From positions 1-64,000 of the forward strand of contig NZ_BILV01000015.1 of the NCBI RefSeq assembly GCF_004000745.1: DNA of 64,000 bases, given 5' to 3'. Each line of letters starts with the position of its first letter. The first letter of the stretch is position 1. The notes below the pieces were generated by a model. That model was not told the origin of the DNA, ran no database searches, and saw nothing but the letters and a program-made list of their open reading frames with translations. Of this stretch, positions 17,880-26,915 are shown one piece after another. Made by a program: the position numbers and the translations under genes. Origin of the DNA: Paenibacillus barengoltzii NBRC 101215 (GTDB lineage: Bacteria > Bacillota > Bacilli > Paenibacillales > Paenibacillaceae).

Positions 17880-20027
17880 ATGCAAAGGGTGTGTGGTAAG
17901 ATGCTAGACAAATTTCTAAGTCCATTTACCTCAATCATTACGAGGCTCAAATATGGACAAAAATTCATGCTGATCAGTTTGTTATTTCTGATTCCGATTG
18001 CTATCCTTCTAGCTATCTGGATCTCAACGCAGCAAAATGATTTGAAAACGATGAAGAATGAGCGAATTGGCTTGGAGCAAGTCGAAGACTTGATGCCTTT
18101 CATCCTGAGGGTTCAAGAGCATCGCGGACTTGTAAACGGGTACCTGAACGGAAATAAAGAAGCCAAGGCTCAAATTGAGGCGAAGCAACAAGAGATCTCT
18201 CAATTGATTGAAGAAATGGACCATCATTTTCTTGAGCATGGTCTTCCCCAATCCTATGAAAAATGGAATTCTCTCAAAAAAGAATGGGAAGTCCTGCTCA
18301 GCTCTTATGAAGGCTTAAAGGCAACCGAGAGTTTTGATCGTCATTCTGATCTGGTGTCCTTGGCTAAAGAGCTGATCGTTCTCAGTGCGGATGAGTCGAG
18401 CCTATCTCTGGATAATGAGATTAACTCCTATTACTTGATGAAAATGACCGTCGAGGAACTACCTCAATTAATTGAGAGTGCAGCGGTCTTCCGGGGACAG
18501 GGAAATGGGGTTCTCGTCACAAGAAAACTGTCGAATGATATGGCAGTTCAGTTGCAAGTAGAAGTTTCAATGAGTGAGGTCGAACTCGACAATCTGAACA
18601 AGTCGCTGGCCAAAATTTACGAGTTGAACAACACCATGAATGAGGAACTCCTTAAGAAGGGAGAACAAACTGTACAGAACCTTCAGCAATTTCTCGGCTT
18701 GCTGGATGAAGAAATTTTAAACCCTAACGGGATGAGCATGGATGCTAATGTGTTCTTTGAGGAAGGAACGACGGCCATTAAATCAGCGGGTGAGCTATTC
18801 GAGTTGGCCGCAATCGAATTGGACGATAAGCTTCAGGAACGTATCCATGATATTACGACGGTGCGAAATATTTTCTTATTAATTACAGCTGTGGTACTGC
18901 TGTTGGTATTCCAATTCTATGTATCCTTCTATCGAAGCGTGATTGAAACCGTTCGTACTTTAAAACAGCGTGCCGAAGCCATGGCCCAGGGCGATTTCTC
19001 TCAGGATATTGTCTTACCTACGAAGGATGAGCTGCAGCTTGTCGGGATTGCCTTTAATGAAATGCAAAGATCGATGAATCGGGTGCTGAGCAATAGTCAG
19101 CAAATTGCGGCAACCACATTCCAGGCTTCCCTGAAACTATCTGAAATCTCCAATGAATCTACCATGGCGATGCAGCAGGTGGCTGTTGCGGTACAGGAAG
19201 TGTCGGAAGGGACAACGTCACAGAAGAGAACGACCGCAGAAACGTCGGCTACCATGAATGAGATGGCGATTGGTGTTCAGCGGGTTGCTGAGGCTGCATC
19301 CGAGGTTGCCATGATCGCAATGAAAGCGAATGATCACGCAGATCATGGGAATCAGCAGTTGGTGGAGACCGTAAATCAAATGACAAGCATTAAGAAGACG
19401 CAGCTGGAGTCCTCCCAGATTGTAACTAAGCTCGATGAGCATTCCGCGCAGATCGAGCAAATCATTCAAGTTATTATGGATATTGCGAATCAAACCAAGC
19501 TGCTTGCGCTGAATGCCAATATCGAAGCGGCGCGCGCAGGGGAACATGGTCGTGGTTTTGCTGTTGTTGCACAAGAGGTTGGAAAGCTCGCTGAAGAAAC
19601 ATCCAAATCCGGGGAGACCATTTCGGAACTGTTAAATGTTATACGATCCCTTGTTGGAGATACCGTAGCTGCCATGAATTCGATGCAGACCGAGACGAAT
19701 GCGGGGAGGGATTCCATTGAACGATCTCAAGCGGCCATCGATCGAATTCTGAATGAGGTCAAGCTCGTCAGCGAACGGATTCAGGAAGTATCTGCTACCT
19801 CTGAAGAAATGTCGGCCGAGATGGAGGAAGTAACTGCCTCTATTGCGGAGATCTCCGATATTTCTCATCAGACTTCGGATGAAGCGGAGAACATGGCGGC
19901 CGCTGCAGAAGAGCAACTGGCCTCTATGGAGCAAATCCAAAGCTCTGCCGAGGAGTTGAGGGACATGTCCCGGAAATTGCAAGAAGATTTAAGTAAATTT
20001 ATATCGCGAGAAGATACTGCAGTCTGA
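17880..20027 (+). CDS. Methyl-accepting chemotaxis protein
   Basis: 715 residues; start at ATG 17880 or at in-frame ATG 17901, both with weak AAAGG sites. TM1 is near residues 30-48. A helical extracellular sensor of about 285 residues follows; its [25 protein letters not shown] and [20 protein letters not shown] stretches resemble nitrate/nitrite-sensing (NIT) domains. TM2 lies near 335-355, then HAMP, then a long cytoplasmic coiled coil with the signalling hairpin [36 protein letters not shown]. It relays signals to CheA/CheW. It is monocistronic with a strong terminator. The NIT-like assignment is tentative. Confidence 0.92.
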   Translation: MQRVCGKMLDKFLSPFTSIITRLKYGQKFMLISLLFLIPIAILLAIWISTQQNDLKTMKNERIGLEQVEDLMPFILRVQEHRGLVNGYLNGNKEAKAQIEAKQQEISQLIEEMDHHFLEHGLPQSYEKWNSLKKEWEVLLSSYEGLKATESFDRHSDLVSLAKELIVLSADESSLSLDNEINSYYLMKMTVEELPQLIESAAVFRGQGNGVLVTRKLSNDMAVQLQVEVSMSEVELDNLNKSLAKIYELNNTMNEELLKKGEQTVQNLQQFLGLLDEEILNPNGMSMDANVFFEEGTTAIKSAGELFELAAIELDDKLQERIHDITTVRNIFLLITAVVLLLVFQFYVSFYRSVIETVRTLKQRAEAMAQGDFSQDIVLPTKDELQLVGIAFNEMQRSMNRVLSNSQQIAATTFQASLKLSEISNESTMAMQQVAVAVQEVSEGTTSQKRTTAETSATMNEMAIGVQRVAEAASEVAMIAMKANDHADHGNQQLVETVNQMTSIKKTQLESSQIVTKLDEHSAQIEQIIQVIMDIANQTKLLALNANIEAARAGEHGRGFAVVAQEVGKLAEETSKSGETISELLNVIRSLVGDTVAAMNSMQTETNAGRDSIERSQAAIDRILNEVKLVSERIQEVSATSEEMSAEMEEVTASIAEISDISHQTSDEAENMAAAAEEQLASMEQIQSSAEELRDMSRKLQEDLSKFISREDTAV

Positions 20028-20050
20028 CAAGGCCTCGCTATGCTGAAAAA

Positions 20051-20092
20051 AGCCGGTAAACGATGCAACTCCCATGTTTACCGGCTATTTTT
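20051..20092 (+). terminator. Terminator after the chemoreceptor gene
   Basis: Perfect 11-bp arms AGCCGGTAAAC and GTTTACCGGCT around a 14-base loop, followed by ATTTTT. Confidence 0.88.
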
Positions 20093-20122
20093 CAAATCAG
20101 GTTCATCTCACGCACATCAGTC

Positions 20123-20176
20123 TTGACAAAAAAAGGGTAAAGATTTATGTTCTATTTTGTAATGACCATTTCAAAA
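20123..20176 (+). promoter_or_regulatory. Promoter and operator of the TetR gene
   Basis: TTGACA (20123-20128) and TATGTT (20146-20151) are 17 bp apart. The 20-mer TTGTAATGACCATTTCAAAA at 20157-20176 lies at the expected transcription start. The same motif, differing at three positions, recurs at 20859-20878 in front of the next gene. Confidence 0.65.
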
Positions 20177-20196
20177 TGACGCAGGGAGGTGAGCAT

Positions 20197-20778
20197 TTGC
20201 GCCCCAAAGAGTTTAATCCAGACGAGATCGTGGATGCTGCTATGCATGTGTTTTGGGAACGCGGCTATGCAGCGACCTCTATTCAAGACTTAGTCGAAGG
20301 CACAGAACTCGGTCGAAGCAGTATTTACAATGCCTTTGGCAGTAAGCATGAACTGTATGAGCAATCGCTGCGCCGATACCAGGAGTTGAAGGCAGAGAAA
20401 ATTGCGGTGTTATCTGGACCTGGTTCAGTTAAAGAGCGCGTTAGAGCTTTGCTGATGGAAGTGGTGAATGAAGAACTCAGCGATGATAAAGGGCTTGGGT
20501 GCATGACCGCCAGCGCAGCTCTTGAGCTTGCAAGCCATGATGCGGAAGTGGCTGCCATTGTGACGCAAAATTTAAAATCCTTTGAATCAACCATCTATGA
20601 GACCTTGTTATATGCCCAAGAGAGCGGAGAAATTGCTGCAGACAAGGATGTTCGCGCACTGTCTCGCTTTATCCTCAATGCAATTCAAGGGATGCGAGTG
20701 TTAAGTAAAGGGTATCTTGGGCAGGATCGGCGGCAAATTTTGCTCGATGTTGTGGAGGTCACTCTTCAGGTACTTTAA
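20197..20778 (+). CDS. TetR/AcrR-family transcriptional regulator
   Basis: 193 residues from TTG 20197, chosen because GGGAGGT lies 6 bp upstream. The N-terminal TetR HTH is PDEIVDAAMHVFWERGYAATSIQDLVEGTELGRSSIYNAFGSK, and the C-terminal ligand domain is of the YcdC/TetR_C type (KGLGCMTASAALELA). It likely represses itself and the downstream dehydrogenase-MFS pair through the motif shared at 20157 and 20859. A small terminator separates it from those genes. Confidence 0.9.
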   Translation: MRPKEFNPDEIVDAAMHVFWERGYAATSIQDLVEGTELGRSSIYNAFGSKHELYEQSLRRYQELKAEKIAVLSGPGSVKERVRALLMEVVNEELSDDKGLGCMTASAALELASHDAEVAAIVTQNLKSFESTIYETLLYAQESGEIAADKDVRALSRFILNAIQGMRVLSKGYLGQDRRQILLDVVEVTLQVL

Positions 20779-20821
20779 TAATGGCTAACATCGCACCGCT
20801 CTAAATTTATCTTGAAAAAAA

Positions 20822-20850
20822 CCTGCAGTACACCTTGCAGGAATTTTTTT
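20822..20850 (+). terminator. Terminator between the TetR gene and its neighbour
   Basis: CCTGCA and TGCAGG arms with an eight-base loop, followed by AA and seven T. The right arm overlaps a possible -35 element (TTGCAG) of the next promoter. Confidence 0.7.
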
Positions 20851-20858
20851 GCAGAGTA

Positions 20859-20878
20859 TTGTAATGAACGTTCCAAAA
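20859..20878 (+). promoter_or_regulatory. Second TetR operator-like motif
   Basis: TTGTAATGAACGTTCCAAAA matches the 20-mer at 20157-20176 at 17 of 20 positions and contains the palindrome GAACGTTC. It overlaps a candidate -10 (TATTGT, 20857-20862) upstream of the dehydrogenase gene. Confidence 0.65.
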
Positions 20879-20895
20879 AAGAGGAGGTTATTCGA

Positions 20896-21771
20896 ATGAC
20901 AGCAGCAGAGACGAAATCAAATCCAAAAACGATCGCCGTACTTGGCACCGGCATTATTGGGGCACCCGTTGCGCGTAATCTGCAGAAGCAGGGCTTCTCT
21001 GTGCGTGTGTGGAATCGGACACGTGCCAAAGCAGAGGCGCTTGCCGCATCCGGTTTGGATGTTTTTGACTCGCCACAGGAGGCAGTGGAAGGTGCGAATA
21101 TAATTCTTACGCTGCTGAAGGATGGGGCGTCCGTGCTGGAAGTGATGAAAAGTGCAGCCTCCGGTTTATCCCAGGGAGCGATCTGGATTCAGATGAGTAC
21201 AGTTGGCATCCAAGCGATCGAAGAATTGGCGAGCTTCGCGGAGCAACATGGACTCAGACTGTTTGATGCCCCCATCCAGGGCACTCGTCAACCGGCGGAA
21301 CAGGGCCAACTTGTTATCATGGCGTCCGGGCCAACTCAAGATCGAGATACCGTGCAACCCGTGTTTGATGCAATTGGCAAACGGACCGTGTGGGTGTCGG
21401 AGAAGATTGGAGCGGCCAGCCGGCTCAAGCTTGCATTAAATAGCTGGGCGTTCGCACTGACACATGGTGTTGCGGAGAGCTTAGCTATCGCCAAGGGGCT
21501 GGGCGTTGATCCCGCGTTGGTGGTGGATGTGGTGAAGGGCGGACCAATGGATAGTGCATTTTTTCAGTCTAAAGCGGCTTTAATCCTTGCGAATGATTAT
21601 CCTGTCAGCTTCTCGGTGGCGAATGCGCTCAAAGACGCCCAACTGGTGATGGAAGCAGTGGAGCAGGCGGATCTCACTGCAGAAGTTGCCGCTGCCGGGC
21701 TGCAAAGATTCCGGCGGGCGCTCGAAGCGGGGCATCAGGACAAAGATATGGCTGCTTCCGGATTGGTGTGA
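20896..21771 (+). CDS. NAD(P)-dependent oxidoreductase, 3-hydroxyisobutyrate dehydrogenase family
   Basis: 291 residues from ATG 20896 with GAGGAGG 8 bp upstream. Rossmann motif VLGTGIIGAPVARNLQKQGFSVRVWNRT is at residues 14-41. The family substrate motif FDAPIQGTRQPAEQGQLVIMASG is in mid-protein, and the catalytic Lys is probably in GAASRLKLALNSWAF. This group oxidises beta-hydroxyacids or reduces related aldehydes; the precise substrate is open. It is followed 16 bp later by an MFS exporter, so the pair is probably one transcription unit under the TetR at 20197. Confidence 0.87.
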   Translation: MTAAETKSNPKTIAVLGTGIIGAPVARNLQKQGFSVRVWNRTRAKAEALAASGLDVFDSPQEAVEGANIILTLLKDGASVLEVMKSAASGLSQGAIWIQMSTVGIQAIEELASFAEQHGLRLFDAPIQGTRQPAEQGQLVIMASGPTQDRDTVQPVFDAIGKRTVWVSEKIGAASRLKLALNSWAFALTHGVAESLAIAKGLGVDPALVVDVVKGGPMDSAFFQSKAALILANDYPVSFSVANALKDAQLVMEAVEQADLTAEVAAAGLQRFRRALEAGHQDKDMAASGLV

Positions 21772-21787
21772 GAAGAACGATAACGCT

Positions 21788-23017
21788 ATGAATAAAGTTA
21801 AAAATATTGAATCTACACCAACAGGCATTCACTTTCAGGATGCACCTGCATCAGTTGGACTTCCCGTTTGGCGACTTCTGGCGTTCACCATGGCTGGTTT
21901 TATCGCCATATTAACAGAGACGATGCCGGCAGGGTTGCTGCCGCAAATCTCCAAGGATTTTGGCATCTCCGAAGCGATGGCGGGCCAGCTTGTATCGCTA
22001 TATGCCTTTGGCTCGGTGGTGGCGGCCATTCCGCTGATCGCTGCAACGCGTGGATGGCGCAGGAAACATGTATTATTGTTGGCAGTCGGCGGCTTGTTTC
22101 TTTTTAACACGGTAACCGCGTTGTCTACCAACTATTACTTGACCTTGGGTGCTCGATTCGTTGCAGGTATGGCGGCAGCATTGACCTGGGGACTGCTAGC
22201 CGGTTATGCGAGAAGAATGGTGCCATATCATCTGCAGGGGCGTGCACTCGCGATTGTGGGCGTGGGTCAGCCTATTGCCTTATCTCTAGGTGTACCGCTG
22301 GGCACCTGGCTTGGCACTTTGCTTGATTGGCGGGGGATCTTTGGAATGATCTCCATCCTTGCGCTGGCTCTCATCGTGTGGATCCTTGCCGCAGTGCCGG
22401 ATTATCCAGGCCAAAGACATGATCAACGGCAGCCTATCCCCGAAGTTTTCCTAATTCCTGGGGTTCGCTCGGTACTATTCGTCGTTTTTGTATGGATTTT
22501 GGCTCACAACATCCTCTATACCTACATCGCGCCATTTATGGCTCACATCGGGCTTGCGAATCGTCTGGACCTCATTCTGCTGATCTTTGGCTGCTCATCC
22601 ATCGTTGGGATTTGGATCACAGGTCAATTTATAGACGTCCGGCTTCGTTTCCTGACACTGATCAGCTTGGCTTTGTTCGTATTGGGTTCCATCGCACTTG
22701 GGCTGGTTAGCGAAATCCATGCGATCACCTATCTGTGTGTTTCGATTTGGGGATTGACCTTCGGAGGTGCACCCACATTGCTGCAGACGGCTATCGCGGA
22801 TGCGGCAGGCGAGGGAGCGGATGTGGCACAATCGATGCTGGTGACCGTCTTTAACCTGGCCGTTGCTGGAGGGGGCGTCGTTGGCGGACTGTTGTTGGAT
22901 TCCACCGGGGCGGGATCTTTTGCTTGGGCCGTTGCACTTCTTGGACTGATCATCTGGTTTACGGTATGGAGAGGCAAGACTTACGCATTTAAGGCGGAGC
23001 GCCGTTCGCGCGGATAG
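21788..23017 (+). CDS. MFS transporter (AraJ/arabinose-efflux-like)
   Basis: 409 residues from ATG 21788, preceded by a weak GAGAAG, which suggests translational dependence on the upstream gene. It has twelve predicted helices. The first half carries ETMPAGLLPQISKDFGISEAMAGQLVSLYAFGSVVAAIPL, typical of the DHA1/AraJ branch, and RGWRRKHVLL as motif A. It is likely a drug or metabolite exporter in the plasma membrane, in the same unit as the dehydrogenase and probably repressed by the TetR regulator. Confidence 0.87.
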   Translation: MNKVKNIESTPTGIHFQDAPASVGLPVWRLLAFTMAGFIAILTETMPAGLLPQISKDFGISEAMAGQLVSLYAFGSVVAAIPLIAATRGWRRKHVLLLAVGGLFLFNTVTALSTNYYLTLGARFVAGMAAALTWGLLAGYARRMVPYHLQGRALAIVGVGQPIALSLGVPLGTWLGTLLDWRGIFGMISILALALIVWILAAVPDYPGQRHDQRQPIPEVFLIPGVRSVLFVVFVWILAHNILYTYIAPFMAHIGLANRLDLILLIFGCSSIVGIWITGQFIDVRLRFLTLISLALFVLGSIALGLVSEIHAITYLCVSIWGLTFGGAPTLLQTAIADAAGEGADVAQSMLVTVFNLAVAGGGVVGGLLLDSTGAGSFAWAVALLGLIIWFTVWRGKTYAFKAERRSRG

Positions 23018-23151
23018 ACGTAGAGGCCGTGTCTAGCTTAATATCACGCTTGCAACCTGAGGTTGCGCTGGGATGTAACCAATCCGTTCTTTTACATTAG
23101 AGATGGCATCACTTAAAATGAGCTTATCAATTTCAGGAAGGCTGTGTTGTG

Positions 23152-23604
23152 ATGATCTTTAGTGAGAAGTTAAAAGCGGAGCGAATGAAAAAGGGCTGGA
23201 CTCAAGACGAATTAGCCGAGAAGTTGTTTGTCAGCCGCCAGTCAGTCTCCAAATGGGAGAAAGGGCTGAATTATCCGAGCATTGAAACCCTTTTGAGGAT
23301 AAGCGACTTGTTTGATATTAGTCTTGATGAGTTATTAAAAAGTGATGAGGAGCTGACAAAAAAGGTGATCAAAGAAAGTAAACAGTTGGCTCATCCGAAA
23401 CTAAAATTTTTCTTTGATGTTCTATTTTTGGCAGCTCTTGTTCTGCTACTTATTAAGATCGGCGTCCTCATTCTGAACAAAGTATTCTCGCTGGATATTG
23501 ACCTGCTTGGCGGCAAATTCCTATGGAATTTTGGCCCACTGGTGCTGATGATTGTCTCCGGAATCGGGTCGGGTATTCTTAAGGAACGATACAAGCAAGA
23601 TTAA
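23152..23604 (+). CDS. Membrane-anchored XRE helix-turn-helix protein
   Basis: 150 residues from ATG 23152 (GTG at 23149 is possible; AGGAAGG upstream). The N-terminal XRE HTH is typical (LKAERMKKGWTQDELAEKLFVSRQSVSKWEKGLNYPSIETLLRISDLFDISLDELL). Two hydrophobic segments follow near residues 83-105 and 125-142. Such HTH-2TM proteins are common in Bacillota; the membrane part may regulate DNA binding. No partner gene is obvious. Confidence 0.85.
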   Translation: MIFSEKLKAERMKKGWTQDELAEKLFVSRQSVSKWEKGLNYPSIETLLRISDLFDISLDELLKSDEELTKKVIKESKQLAHPKLKFFFDVLFLAALVLLLIKIGVLILNKVFSLDIDLLGGKFLWNFGPLVLMIVSGIGSGILKERYKQD

Positions 23605-23670
23605 CATAAAAAGACGCAGCTCAATCTTGGGATGGGGAACGGGAAGTTGCTGGAGATAGACTTTCATTGG

Positions 23671-23696
23671 TTGACATATCAACCTAATCGATTAGG
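23671..23696 (+). promoter_or_regulatory. Two adjacent palindromes upstream of an SDR gene
   Basis: TTGACATATCAA (23671-23682, near-palindromic, contains TTGACA) is followed directly by the perfect 14-bp palindrome CCTAATCGATTAGG (23683-23696), 43 bp before the SDR start. It is likely an operator; the regulator is unknown. Confidence 0.5.
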
Positions 23697-23738
23697 GAAG
23701 TTTGTTTCATCAATCCATAAAAAAAGGAGAGAGTCGTT

Positions 23739-24491
23739 ATGCATAATAAACCGGTTGCCTTGGTCACGGGGGCAAATAAAGGCATTGGACTTCAAATCGC
23801 CAAAGACCTTGCAGCGCACGGATTTACTGTACTCGTCGGGTCACGCAATCTTGAGAATGGGGTAACTGCAGCGAAGAGCATTGGGGAGAGCGCACATGCC
23901 ATCGAGCTTGACGTTACGAACCAGGACACTATCAACGCTGCGGCAGAACGTATTCGGAACGAATTTGGTCGACTCGATGTACTTGTCAATAATGCGGGTA
24001 TCTCCCATGCCGGTAAGCCGGGCAGATCGCTCGAGGAGGTGGTGAAGGATAGCCTTCCGAGTGTTGCCAAGCTCGATGAAGTGCGCGCCGTATTCGAGAC
24101 GAATGTGTTTGGCGTGATCGCTGTTACCCAAGCGATGCTGCCGCTCCTCCGTGAAGCGCCGGCAGGCCGCATTGTTAACGTATCGAGCGAATCCGGGTCA
24201 TTAACGATGAACTCCGATCCGAATTTTCCGCATCGCTCGGTGTTCACCGCATCTTACAGCCCGTCCAAAGCGGCTCTTAATGCGATAACCCTTGCCTTTG
24301 CCATCGAACTTGAGTCGTCCGGCATCAAGGTGAATGCGGCGTGCCCGGGCTTCACCGGAACGGATTTTAATAACTACGCGGGGACGCGAACCGTTGAACA
24401 GGCCGCACGTGAACCGGTGCGTCTGGCGCTCCTGGACGAGAATGGCCCAACGGGCACGTTCTCCAACGAGTTTGGTCCGCTTCCGTGGTAA
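23739..24491 (+). CDS. Short-chain dehydrogenase/reductase
   Basis: 250 residues, AAAGGAG before the ATG. Cofactor motif TGANKGIG (residues 10-17), LDVTNQD, LVNNAGIS, catalytic Ser in IVNVSSESG and YSPSK (Tyr and Lys of the YxxxK). The insertion between NAG and the catalytic Ser is longer than in FabG and resembles carbonyl-reductase-like SDRs. It is an NADP-dependent reductase of unknown substrate. It is monocistronic with its own terminator, and the upstream palindromes suggest inducible control. Confidence 0.88.
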   Translation: MHNKPVALVTGANKGIGLQIAKDLAAHGFTVLVGSRNLENGVTAAKSIGESAHAIELDVTNQDTINAAAERIRNEFGRLDVLVNNAGISHAGKPGRSLEEVVKDSLPSVAKLDEVRAVFETNVFGVIAVTQAMLPLLREAPAGRIVNVSSESGSLTMNSDPNFPHRSVFTASYSPSKAALNAITLAFAIELESSGIKVNAACPGFTGTDFNNYAGTRTVEQAAREPVRLALLDENGPTGTFSNEFGPLPW

Positions 24492-24574
24492 TAGACAGAT
24501 TCAAAATGAAGAGGGGGAGCAGGGCGCGTCGGAGGTAACGTTTTGGGCTGATCTTGGTGGTATAATTTAATACG

Positions 24575-24605
24575 GCCCCCGAATCTTCTCGGGGGCTTTA
24601 TTTTT
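24575..24605 (+). terminator. Terminator after the SDR gene
   Basis: GCCCCCGA and TCGGGGGC arms with a six-base loop, followed by TTTATTTTT. Confidence 0.85.
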
Positions 24606-24627
24606 GTGCAATCTGTTTTGTTTGTCG

Positions 24628-24803
24628 TTACACTTCTTGATATTTATTTACCGCCTGCATGCGGTTCTTGACATTCATCTTGGAATAGACGATGGAAACA
24701 TAATTTTTCACAGTTCCCTCTGAGTAATGCATTTGGGTTGCAATTTCTTTATAGGTTAGGCCCTTTGATAAGTAATTTAAAATCCCGAGGTATACCGAGT
24801 TTA
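24628..24803 (-). pseudogene. C-terminal fragment of a NarL-type response regulator
   Basis: On the minus strand about 56 codons read into a LuxR-type helix-turn-helix: LNYLSKGLTYKEIATQMHYS, then EGTVKNYVSIVYSKMNVKNR, then a normal stop at 24628. No receiver domain or start codon precedes it: the frame runs directly into the CPBP fragment on the other strand. It is a truncated remnant, similar to but not the same as the intact regulator at 10531. Confidence 0.75.
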
Positions 24804-25084
24804 CTCAGCCGTATTTTTTATTCAGAGGGTTGCTGCAAGAAAGACTCAACTGGTATGTTAAACCTTATTTTGCGATCCCTCTAACCTCCATGATATTTGC
24901 GCTCATGCATGTGTCTCAGGGATCTGTGCAAATCGTGTCGATCGATTTGATATCGGTGTTCTTAGATAGTCTTGTATTTGGGATCATATACTATCAAACC
25001 CGAAATGTCTGGGTCTCCTGGCTTGCCCACTTTGCAGCCAACCTGCTGGCTTACTTTTATATTGCTAATGGGCTCTTCTTCTAA
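24803..25084 (+). pseudogene. C-terminal fragment of a CPBP intramembrane protease
   Basis: The plus strand reads TQPYFLFRGLLQERLNWYVK, then FALMHVSQG and WLAHFAANLLAYF to a stop at 25084. These correspond to CPBP motifs 1 (only FRG left; the Glu pair is replaced by sequence from the junction), 2 and 3. No start codon with a ribosome binding site exists. The N-terminal half is missing at exactly the point where the opposite-strand response regulator fragment also ends. Confidence 0.72.
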
Positions 25085-25327
25085 TTAGCAGCGACAGGAG
25101 GCGTCAATCTTGAAGATCCCTGTACACGAATATACCCGCTCGTTCTTGGTGGCCGAGCATTCTGCGTCAACTGATCGGATCCTTGGGTTGAGACAGCAAT
25201 TCTCATTCGTTTGAAACCCTTAATCGGGACCATGCCGTTCTGTTGAACCGGCTGTATCCCCTCCTGCAATTCTTACACAAGATGGCTTACGCAGTAGAGA
25301 TGTGTGTGCTACACTAGACGGGACAAA
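25085..25327. other. Intergenic stretch without a recognisable gene
   Basis: 243 bp between the CPBP fragment and the EntS-like transporter. A 62-codon minus-strand frame (25081-25269) has no ribosome binding site and no recognisable family features. No clear promoter was seen for the following gene. Confidence 0.5.
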
Positions 25328-26638
25328 ATGATACAACAGGAGGGGTTTATCATCACCGCATCAAGACCCAACGTTCTCCGAACAAACCGCTCTTATCGCC
25401 GGTTATGGTTTGCACGGATCTTTACAACGACGTCCTTTCAGATGCTTACCGTTGCCATCAGCTGGCAAATGTATATATTAACCCATGATGCCTTTAAGTT
25501 AGGGCTGGTGGGTCTGGCTGAATTTATTCCGATGCTGCTGCTTACCTTAATCGCCGGTCAAGTGGCGGATCGATTTGAACGCCGCAAAATCATCTTTATT
25601 TGCCAGCTTGTAGAATGCGCTGTGGTGGCGCTGTTGCTTGTGTTAACGCTAGGCGGCTGGATTCAGGGTCATCATATTCTAATAGCCGCTGCGATTCTTG
25701 GAGCCTCGAGGTCTTTTGAGAACCCGACAAACTCGGCGATGGTGCCGGATCTCGTAGACAAGGAAGAGCTCCCTCAAGCTGCAGCTTGGTCGGCCTCGGC
25801 AGGGCAAACGGCCTCGATCATCGGCCCCGCCCTTGGCGGATTGTTGCTGACCTTCGGTCCATCGGTCGTGTACACCACATCCATTGCGGCTTTGTTGATT
25901 TCGGCCTTTTTGATTCTTTCCATCCAAGTCAAGCGTGCCGTACGGAAGTTGGAAACCATCAGTATGGATTCGCTGCTGAACGGTCTGCGCTTTGTCTTCC
26001 AGCGCAAAGTTATTCTAGGCACGATTTCACTGGATTTGTTCGCTGTCTTGCTCGGCGGGGCTACGGCACTATTGCCTATCTTCGCTGAAGATGTCCTGCA
26101 TACGGGGTCATGGGGACTCGGGCTGCTCCGGACAGCTCCGGCAGTTGGCGCATTGCTGATGTCGCTGGTTATGACCCGTTATTCAATCCAAAATTCGATC
26201 AGCAAGTATTTGTTTATCTCGCTGGCGATTTTTGGCTTGTCTACCGTGCTGTTCGCCGTCTCTAAAAATCTCGTATTATCTCTGGTCGCCCTGTTCCTAA
26301 TCGGCGCCTCAGATGTGGTCAGTGTCGTCATTCGTTCTACGCTGGTTCAGCTAAATACGCCGCGTGAAATGCAAGGGCGTGTCAATGCGGTCAACATGCT
26401 GTTTATCGGCACATCGAACCAACTCGGTGAATTCGAATCCGGCACGATGGCCAATTGGTTTGGTGCCGTGGTTGCCACCGTTATTGGGGGAATCGGGACA
26501 CTGGTTGTGGCTGTACTCTGGATGTATCTGTTCCCGGTATTGCGGAATATGAAAACTTATTATGATACCAGTTATGAAAGGGAAGAGCCGGAGAACGGAA
26601 CTCCTGAGCTGCGAAGTACACCTATACAGCAAAAATAA
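25328..26638 (+). CDS. MFS transporter of the EntS/MFS_3 type
   Basis: 436 residues. It has twelve helices with RTNRSYRRLWFARIFTTTSFQMLTVAISWQMY at the N-terminus and GQVADRFERRKIIF as motif A, typical of the enterobactin-exporter-like MFS_3 group. It is probably an exporter. The start is odd: ATG 25328 has only a weak site (CGGGAC). The strongest Shine-Dalgarno (AGGAGGGG) lies just inside the frame, 6 bp before ATC ACC, where no ATG, GTG or TTG exists. The gene is followed by a strong terminator. Confidence 0.82.
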   Translation: MIQQEGFIITASRPNVLRTNRSYRRLWFARIFTTTSFQMLTVAISWQMYILTHDAFKLGLVGLAEFIPMLLLTLIAGQVADRFERRKIIFICQLVECAVVALLLVLTLGGWIQGHHILIAAAILGASRSFENPTNSAMVPDLVDKEELPQAAAWSASAGQTASIIGPALGGLLLTFGPSVVYTTSIAALLISAFLILSIQVKRAVRKLETISMDSLLNGLRFVFQRKVILGTISLDLFAVLLGGATALLPIFAEDVLHTGSWGLGLLRTAPAVGALLMSLVMTRYSIQNSISKYLFISLAIFGLSTVLFAVSKNLVLSLVALFLIGASDVVSVVIRSTLVQLNTPREMQGRVNAVNMLFIGTSNQLGEFESGTMANWFGAVVATVIGGIGTLVVAVLWMYLFPVLRNMKTYYDTSYEREEPENGTPELRSTPIQQK

Positions 26639-26660
26639 AGAGGATCTGACGTTAGCGGGT

Positions 26661-26708
26661 ACCCTGCAAGGGACACTGAAATCATGGTGTCTCGTGCAGG
26701 GTCTTCTT
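26661..26708 (+). terminator. Terminator after the EntS-like MFS gene
   Basis: ACCCTGCA...GACAC pairs with GTGTC...TGCAGGGT as an imperfect 16-bp stem around a 10-base loop, followed by CTTCTTTTTG. Confidence 0.85.
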
Positions 26709-26817
26709 TTTGACTTGAAATATGTCAATGACTTTAAATCTTCAATCCTAGCATATTTCAATAAAGCGTAATGGCAATAATTTCATGCGAAATTCCTTAT
26801 CTCAATATCATTGAATG

Positions 26818-26828
26818 TGTCAGTGACA
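26818..26828 (+). promoter_or_regulatory. Palindrome upstream of the regulator/SBP chimera
   Basis: TGTCAGTGACA is a perfect palindrome with one central base. A further half-site TGTCAGC lies about 20 bp on, followed by the palindrome AGCTTAAGCT. The position, 90 bp before the GntR-type gene, suits an autoregulatory operator; this is inference. Confidence 0.35.
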
Positions 26829-26915
26829 TATTGTATGGTTATGTCAGCTTAAGCTAACGGATTGGTAGAGCACGCGCGGTTTACCAACTAAAAAATAATA
26901 AAGGAATGTCCGGAC

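Noticed and set aside
25081-25269. 62-codon minus-strand frame next to the CPBP fragment
   Set aside because: No ribosome binding site and no recognisable family; position in a decayed region makes coding unlikely.
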